Assembly (NCBI GenBank): GCA_036404255.1
Contig: DASWOP010000079.1
Span: forward strand, 1 to 9,469
Direction: 5' to 3'
DNA length: 9,469 nt
Source of the DNA: JARLFX01 sp036404255
GTDB taxonomy: Bacteria; Acidobacteriota; Terriglobia; Terriglobales; Acidobacteriaceae
A program made the position numbers and the translations under genes. The notes below the pieces were generated by a model. That model saw only the letters and a list, made by a program, of their open reading frames with translations, had not been told where the DNA came from and searched no databases. Positions 5,147-9,469 of the stretch are shown piece after piece; the stretch's first letter is position 1, and each line of letters opens with the position of its first letter.

Positions 5147-7084
5147 TTACGTTTTCTTTTTATGCCGGACGGCAGGTGCAGCAGGTGATTTTTTTGCCGG
5201 TGCCGGGCTGGCACTTTTCATTCGCGATTTAGTCGCCGTAGCCGCCTCGCTTGGCTTCGCACCTTTCGCATGCGAACTCGTGCTGCGCGGCGTAATATCG
5301 CGCGAATGACTGCTGCGCGAACTTGTCCTGCGTGCGCTGCTACTGCCGGAAGCTGCTGCACGGGCACCGCGTTTGTGTCCGCGCGTGGCTGGCGCAAGAT
5401 GCACGGGTTCCGCTACCACCAGCGTCTTGCCCACAGAAACCGTATTGGATCGCAGATTGTTCCAAGTCCGCAGATGCTCTACCGAAACCCCAAACCTGTC
5501 CGCCACGGTGATCAGCGTATCACCGCGCCGCACCGTATAGCGCACCGCATGGATGCCGCTGCTTGCAGCCGCTGCGGGCATCACAGGGATCACCAGTTCA
5601 TCGCCCGCTTCCAAATCGTCACTGGCCTTCAAATCATTGACGAAGGCAATGTCCTGAGCCTTAACCCGGAACGTATCCGCAATGTCTTCCACCGATTCGC
5701 CCGCTTTCACCACGTGGAAGCGCCAGGTCGCGCGCTTCTCTTCGGGCACACCGGCAATGCGCTTTTCAAACAGCAGCTTTGTCCCCAGCGGCAGATGCAG
5801 GTCGTAGCTGATGTCCTTCGGCGTGCTCAACCGTAGCAGCGCCGGATTGAGCGCCACAATCTCCTGCACGGAGCTGCTGGTTACATCGGCTACCAGCCGC
5901 AGATCCAGCGCGTAGTCCACCGTCTCGGTATCGGTGATTACGGGCGGATTCGGCACCACCTTATCGAGCCCATACTTCGTCGGATTCTTCGCCATAATGA
6001 TGGCGGCAATAATGCCCGGCACATAGTTCTTTGTCGCCGTCGGCAGCGCGTTCCGCTTGTATAGCTCCCAGAAATCAGCGTACCCGGTGCGCTGCACGGC
6101 CCTCTGCACGTTGCCTGGGCCCCAGTTGTACGCCGCCATCGCCAGGTACCAGTCGCCGAACTGGTTGTAGAGCGTCTTCATATACCGCGCGTACGCCAGC
6201 GATGACTTCTCCGGATCGAACCGCTCATCGAACCAGCCGTTCCTCGCCAGTCCATACGCGCCCTGGAACGGCATAAACTGCCACATTCCACCCGCGCCGC
6301 TCTGCGCATTCACGACCTGCGGCTGAAAGCCCGACTCCGCCACTGCAAGGTAGATCAGATCTTGCGGCACACCGGCGGCTCGCAGGTCCTTCTCGATCAT
6401 GTCCTTGTACTTGCCTGCGCGCTCCAGGGACCGCACCAGGTGAGCATGCCCTGCCTGTGAATTGGTGAAGTAGTTGATATAGCCGGCCACATAGTCGTTG
6501 ACCACCAGCGGAAAATCCGACTTGGTCACCGCCAATTCGGCGTTTAGCTTCTCCGTCAGTTGCGGATTCGATGGGAAGGTCAGCTCGCCAGCGGCTTCCA
6601 ACGGTGAAGCTTCCACCTTGGGCGAAAATCCATTGCCCTGCTTCAGCGCATCCATCTCCAGCGAGTTCACTGCGTCCACTATGTGGTCAAACTCGTCCGC
6701 GAGCTGAGGGTCGCCCTTCAGGTCATACCCGCTGGTCAGCATCTGGTCTACGGCATAATCAAAATCCTGCCGCGCCGCATCCAACCGTCCCGCGCGATAG
6801 TTGTCTACGCCACTGCGGTAGCTGCGCTCCACCTGGTCAATCAGCCGCTGGTTGCGCTGCACGGTTACAGCCTGCTGGTTGAAGGTAATGGCAGCCTGCG
6901 CCGCCGCCGGACTTACCAGCGCGGGTGCCTGCGCCTGAGCTGGGGGCTGTGTCGGCTGATCCGAGGGGCAGCCCGTGCAGAGCAGCAGCACCGGCATCGC
7001 CGCACATGCGGCCCATCGAGCCAGACCTCGGCGTGCAGCCCGCCGGCGGACATCTTCCTGCGGAATGTAAGGGCGGCTCGTCAC
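5147..7084 (-). CDS. mltD: MltD-type lytic transglycosylase with LysM repeats, probable lipoprotein
   Basis: This enzyme would cleave peptidoglycan between MurNAc and GlcNAc, leaving 1,6-anhydro ends, during wall turnover. It has 645 residues. The Arg-rich start and hydrophobic segment end at CTGC39, an imperfect lipobox, suggesting a lipid anchor. Residues about 75-150 are helical and TPR-like (YRAGRLDAARQDFDYAVDQML). The SLT catalytic domain covers about 185-350, with catalytic E250 in LAVAESGF, SGAGGMWQF at 262-270 and AAYNWGPGNV at 317-326. A degenerate LysM-like stretch (about 388-440) and two clear LysM domains (about 456-500 and 515-558) bind the glycan. The tail 566-645 is basic, Ser/Ala/Lys/Arg-rich and disordered, with only two acidic residues. 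The start is a GTG with a weak AAGAG site; the internal M30 would remove the positive n-region of the signal. The aldo-keto reductase gene lies 66 bases upstream on the same strand. Confidence 0.93.
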   Translation of the reverse strand: MTSRPYIPQEDVRRRAARRGLARWAACAAMPVLLLCTGCPSDQPTQPPAQAQAPALVSPAAAQAAITFNQQAVTVQRNQRLIDQVERSYRSGVDNYRAGRLDAARQDFDYAVDQMLTSGYDLKGDPQLADEFDHIVDAVNSLEMDALKQGNGFSPKVEASPLEAAGELTFPSNPQLTEKLNAELAVTKSDFPLVVNDYVAGYINYFTNSQAGHAHLVRSLERAGKYKDMIEKDLRAAGVPQDLIYLAVAESGFQPQVVNAQSGAGGMWQFMPFQGAYGLARNGWFDERFDPEKSSLAYARYMKTLYNQFGDWYLAMAAYNWGPGNVQRAVQRTGYADFWELYKRNALPTATKNYVPGIIAAIIMAKNPTKYGLDKVVPNPPVITDTETVDYALDLRLVADVTSSSVQEIVALNPALLRLSTPKDISYDLHLPLGTKLLFEKRIAGVPEEKRATWRFHVVKAGESVEDIADTFRVKAQDIAFVNDLKASDDLEAGDELVIPVMPAAAASSGIHAVRYTVRRGDTLITVADRFGVSVEHLRTWNNLRSNTVSVGKTLVVAEPVHLAPATRGHKRGARAAASGSSSARRTSSRSSHSRDITPRSTSSHAKGAKPSEAATATKSRMKSASPAPAKKSPAAPAVRHKKKT

Positions 7085-7095
7085 GTAACGCTCTT

Positions 7096-7108
7096 GTCAT
7101 TGTATGAC
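7096..7108. repeat. Small inverted repeat GTCAT-N3-ATGAC before the transglycosylase start
   Basis: Two perfect 5-base arms lie about 12 bases upstream of the GTG. On the minus strand a TACAAT box (7099-7104) sits inside it and would give a start point with a very short leader, but no good -35 lies 17 bases further up. It may be a promoter element with an operator, or chance. Confidence 0.25.
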
Positions 7109-7150
7109 GGTTGACAGCCTCCGCGGCGAGCCACCCCCTTCCCCCTACAA

Positions 7151-8047
7151 TCACGCCCCGGCACTTCTCCCGATTGAGTCAAGATCTGCGAGTATTTCGG
7201 AAGGAATCTGTAGCGTAGCCGCCTTCAGATTCTCACGAAGATGTCCCACGGAAGACGTGCCCGGAATCAGTAAGATATTGGGCGAGCGCTGCAGCAGCCA
7301 TGCCAGCGCAACCTGCATCGGAGTCACCTCAAGTGTTGCGGCTGCCTCATTGAGCTTGGACGACTGCAGCGGGGAGAATCCACCCAACGGAAAATAAGGC
7401 ACATAGGCTATGCCCTGCGCAGCGAGACCATCGACGAAGTCATCATCAGTCCTCTGTGCCAGGTTGTACATATTCTGTACGCAGACAATCTCCGTAATAG
7501 CCTGAGCTGTGGCGAGCTGCTGGCTGAAGACGGTGCTGAGGCCGATGTGCCGAATAAGACCCTGCTGTTTCAACTCCGCAAGCACCGTCAGCGGCTCTTC
7601 AAAGGGTTCGTCCTCAGGAGCAGCAAAGCCACCCAGGCGAAGATTGACGACATCGAGCACATCCAGGCCGAGATTCCGCAGGTTGTCGTGCACCGCGTCG
7701 ATAATCTCCTGGCGAGAGCGTGCGTGCGGCCATGAGCCATCGCTGCCGCGGCGCGCTCCCACTTTGGTCACGATCACAAGATCATCCGGGTAAGGATGGA
7801 GCGCCTGCTTGATGAGCTGATTGGTTACGTGTGGGCCATAAAAGTCGCTGGTATCGATGTGGTTCACACCGGAGGCAATGGCCTCGCGCAGAACAGCGAT
7901 CGCGCCTGAAACATCGCGCGGCGGTCCCCAGACGAGTTTGTCGCCATCCCGTCCGGCGAGTTGCATCGCGCCATAGCCCATACGGTTTACGGTCAACGAA
8001 GTGCCGGGCAGCGTAAAGCTACCACCAAGATCCATCTGTTTCGTCAT
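7151..8047 (-). CDS. Aldo-keto reductase, YdbC/PdxI-like (possible pyridoxal reductase)
   Basis: This is a predicted cytoplasmic NADPH-dependent reductase of 298 residues. It strongly resembles E. coli YdbC, now called PdxI, which reduces pyridoxal to pyridoxine in vitamin B6 salvage. Shared stretches that I recall include GYGAMQLAG, VNHIDTSDFYGPHVTNQ, AVHDNLRNLGLDVLDVVNLR, IAYVPFFPLGGF-like and SPNILLIPGTSSV. The AKR tetrad shows D65, Y70 and K95 (VTKVGARRG). The usual histidine position is R137 (VVNLR), as I recall for YdbC itself. The NADP-binding end (LIPGTSSVGHLREN) is intact. The ATG at 8047 has GAGGAG 7 bases upstream and matches the family N-terminus; the longer frame to 8131 would run over the whole divergent promoter region. 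It is divergent from a TetR gene that probably controls it. The family is firm; the substrate is inferred from similarity. Confidence 0.92.
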   Translation of the reverse strand: MTKQMDLGGSFTLPGTSLTVNRMGYGAMQLAGRDGDKLVWGPPRDVSGAIAVLREAIASGVNHIDTSDFYGPHVTNQLIKQALHPYPDDLVIVTKVGARRGSDGSWPHARSRQEIIDAVHDNLRNLGLDVLDVVNLRLGGFAAPEDEPFEEPLTVLAELKQQGLIRHIGLSTVFSQQLATAQAITEIVCVQNMYNLAQRTDDDFVDGLAAQGIAYVPYFPLGGFSPLQSSKLNEAAATLEVTPMQVALAWLLQRSPNILLIPGTSSVGHLRENLKAATLQIPSEILADLDSIGRSAGA

Positions 8048-8131
8048 GCGGTTTCTCCTCAAGTCCGTTCGTTGCTTGTAATTACGCTTACTATCATTAG
8101 ATGAAGAAAGCTTCAGATTAGGAGTTCGCAT
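8048..8131. promoter_or_regulatory. Divergent promoter/operator region, aldo-keto reductase and tetR
   Basis: These 84 bases are more AT-rich than their flanks and lie between two divergent genes, the usual place for TetR self-regulation. Ribosome sites lie at both ends: GAGGAG on the minus strand (8055-8060) and TAGGAG on the plus strand (8119-8124). Two short symmetric elements are visible, the palindrome GTAATTAC (8078-8085) and TGAAG-N4-CTTCA (8102-8115). A TACTAT box (8089-8094) could be a -10 for tetR, but no -35 at the right spacing supports it. Confidence 0.55.
8102..8115. promoter_or_regulatory. Candidate TetR operator half-sites
   Basis: TGAAG-AAAG-CTTCA is a perfect 5-base inverted repeat just upstream of the tetR ribosome site. 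A dimer bound here would block the tetR start and could affect the divergent gene. It is shorter than typical TetR sites, so the real operator may be longer or may be the GTAATTAC element nearby. Confidence 0.3.
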
Positions 8132-8764
8132 TTGTCCCAGCCTTCACACGCTCTCTTAGAGCCCCGCAAATCGCCAGTGCAAGCCCGTTCCGCCGCCAGC
8201 GTAGAAGCGATCCTCGAGGCCACTGTTCAGGTTTTGCTCAGTGTCGGCAAGGACCGGCTGACCACCACAAGAGTGGCCCTGCGAGCCGGCGTATCGGTGG
8301 GAACACTCTACCAATACTTCCCCAACAAGAGCGCGCTGCTACAGGCCGCCTTAAAACGTCACCTCACTGCGGTAGCAAGCGCCGTCGAACATGTCTGCCG
8401 CGAGCAGGAGGGCCAGAAACTCCAGCCAATGGTGACCGCTCTCATCACCGCATTCCTTCAAGCCAAGATGCAGAATGTGAAGACGAGCGTAGCTCTCTAC
8501 GCCGTAAGCTCCGACCTGGACGCAGCAAAGATCGTGCAGCAGATCGGAAGCCGCTCCACGAAAGCAATCGTTCAAATGTTGACGACCTCACCCGAGCCGC
8601 TCACCGCCGATCCGCAGCTCATTGCCTTCATGCTTCAGGGCCTGATGACCGGGGTCAGCCGCAAACTGTTGGAATCTCCAGCTCCCGAAAAGCATTTCGA
8701 TGCAGTCCGCCGCGAACTCATCTCAATGGCATGCGCCTATCTGCATGCCTGTTCATCGCGTTGA
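8132..8764 (+). CDS. TetR/AcrR-family transcriptional regulator
   Basis: This is a predicted dimeric repressor of 210 residues. The N-terminal TetR helix-turn-helix is complete at about residues 18-65: ARSAASVEAILEAT, then TTTRVALRAGVSVGTLYQYF with the recognition helix, then PNKSALLQAALKRH. The C-terminal two-thirds is all-helical and would bind an unknown ligand, as usual in this family. The start is TTG, set by TAGGAG seven bases upstream (8119-8124); there is no in-frame ATG before the HTH, so a later start would destroy the domain. It is divergent from the YdbC-like reductase with 84 bases between, the classic layout for a TetR protein and its target. It ends 28 bases from the convergent DUF1624 gene with no visible terminator between them. 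The family is certain; the ligand and target are inferred. Confidence 0.93.
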   Translation: MSQPSHALLEPRKSPVQARSAASVEAILEATVQVLLSVGKDRLTTTRVALRAGVSVGTLYQYFPNKSALLQAALKRHLTAVASAVEHVCREQEGQKLQPMVTALITAFLQAKMQNVKTSVALYAVSSDLDAAKIVQQIGSRSTKAIVQMLTTSPEPLTADPQLIAFMLQGLMTGVSRKLLESPAPEKHFDAVRRELISMACAYLHACSSR

Positions 8765-8792
8765 ACCCGGATCCCACGACGAACTGGCACGC

Positions 8793-9469
8793 TTACAGAT
8801 AGCTGAGCCACCAGTCGCGGCGCCGTGCGCGGAACCGGCTGAACCAAAGGCATCCGGGATAGAGCGCCACAATCACGCAGAGCCAGACGACATAGACGAC
8901 GGGCAGACTATGCCCAACTGGGGGAAAGTCGCCGAGAAACAGCTTCTCAGTGGAGGTGTAGTCGCGCCACGAAGCCCCCAACGCAACTCCACTCACCAGC
9001 GCAGCAGCATGGATCAGGTAGATGTGCTGGACGTAGTAGAAAAATGGAACCCGGCCATAGACCTCCACAATGCCGCGAGCACGCACCAGCAGGTTGCGGC
9101 TAACCAGCACATCAAAGCCGGTATAAAGCAGCAGCAGAACACCAAATGTTGCCAGCACATAATCCAGCGACGGCGGATACTTCTGCACCTCGAAGAACGA
9201 CATCGCCGTATGGCTGAAGCTGCCCAGATGTAGGAAGTGGTAGCTGTCGCCATAGCCATTGATCAGGCGCATCACGCTGAACGCTGCAAGAAAGAGCAAC
9301 CCCAGCCCGCCAGTAAGGAAATGCCGCACAGCATGCCGCGCCGTGATGTTAGCAAGCGGGCCAAAGGCATAGCCCACACACATAATGCCCGTCCACGAAA
9401 GCACAGGATAGAACACGACCCCCAGGTACCGCCCATGCCACATAATTGGCGCCCCTTGATGCAGCAGGA
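8793..9469 (-). CDS. DUF1624 / HGSNAT-YeiB-like membrane protein, C-terminal part (5' end outside window)
   Basis: The frame stays open to the right edge (LLHQGAP precedes the first visible methionine), so the N-terminus is missing; about 224 residues are visible. It is an integral membrane protein with about five hydrophobic segments: YLGVVFYPVLSWTGIMCVGY, HFLTGGLGLLFLAAFSVM, DYVLATFGVLLLLYTGF, FFYYVQHIYLIHAAALVSG and VVYVVWLCVIVALYPG. Conserved-looking landmarks are YPVLSWTGIMCVGYAFG, the MRLINGYGD loop, KYPPSLDYVLATFG and GRVPFFYYVQHIYLIH. These match the DUF1624 and heparan-alpha-glucosaminide acetyltransferase-like group, related to YeiB and acyltransferase-3 proteins. Members are thought to move acyl groups across the membrane onto sugars, but the substrate here is unknown. 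The C-terminus is a short Arg-rich cytoplasmic-looking tail (RFRARRRDWW). Family confidence is good, function low. Confidence 0.8.
   Translation of the reverse strand, partial: LLHQGAPIMWHGRYLGVVFYPVLSWTGIMCVGYAFGPLANITARHAVRHFLTGGLGLLFLAAFSVMRLINGYGDSYHFLHLGSFSHTAMSFFEVQKYPPSLDYVLATFGVLLLLYTGFDVLVSRNLLVRARGIVEVYGRVPFFYYVQHIYLIHAAALVSGVALGASWRDYTSTEKLFLGDFPPVGHSLPVVYVVWLCVIVALYPGCLWFSRFRARRRDWWLSYL

Noticed and set aside
7111..7116. Perfect TTGACA on the plus strand
   Set aside because: The only -10-like box downstream (TACAAT at 7146-7151) is 29 bases away, and no plus-strand gene follows, so it is probably chance.
8048..8131. N-terminal extension of the aldo-keto reductase up to 8131
   Set aside because: It would cover the whole divergent promoter region. 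The family N-terminus and a GAGGAG site fit the ATG at 8047.
8700..9233. Plus-strand frame of 177 codons at the right end
   Set aside because: It starts inside tetR and runs antisense to the DUF1624 gene, which has clear membrane segments and family motifs. The translated sequence is Gln/His-rich and gene-unlike.

Overview
The window is moderately high-GC, tightly packed bacterial chromosome. The gene content fits a soil Acidobacteriota member of the Terriglobus/Granulicella/Edaphobacter type: a lysine/alanine-rich histone H1-like protein, an MltD-type lytic transglycosylase with LysM repeats, a secreted acetyl-esterase-like hydrolase, a DUF1624 membrane protein, and many small exported proteins. 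This assignment is inferred from gene types and style, not from a marker gene. I see no rRNA, tRNA, CRISPR, transposase or phage gene.

Layout, left to right. (1) The 3' end of a KMSKS-type tyrosyl-tRNA synthetase gene (tyrS, +), then two exported proteins on the same strand: an unrecognised two-cysteine protein (741-1421) and a trypsin-like S1C protease with an unfamiliar C-terminal domain (1528-2610). (2) A convergent secreted alpha/beta hydrolase (2619-3623, -), divergent from an exported PrxQ/BCP peroxiredoxin (3699-4244, +). (3) A strong two-way hairpin terminator (4275-4318) separates the peroxiredoxin from three minus-strand genes, which read from right to left: a YdbC/PdxI-like aldo-keto reductase (7151-8047), a LysM lytic transglycosylase (5147-7084) and an acidic/basic bipolar histone H1-like protein (4335-5042). 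(4) A TetR regulator (8132-8764, +, TTG start) is divergent from the aldo-keto reductase and probably controls it. (5) The window ends inside a DUF1624-type polytopic membrane protein (8793-9469, -).

Most genes look like independent units rather than one pathway. The common thread is the envelope: five of the nine proteins carry export or lipoprotein signals and a sixth is an integral membrane protein. The clearest regulatory unit is the tetR/aldo-keto reductase pair around an 84-bp shared intergenic region.

I found no convincing new multi-gene system. The points most worth a second look are single-protein architectures: the charge-segregated H1-like protein, the protease with a C-terminal domain of unknown role, and the peroxiredoxin whose resolving cysteine appears to have moved. 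No gene-free stretch exceeds about 110 bases.
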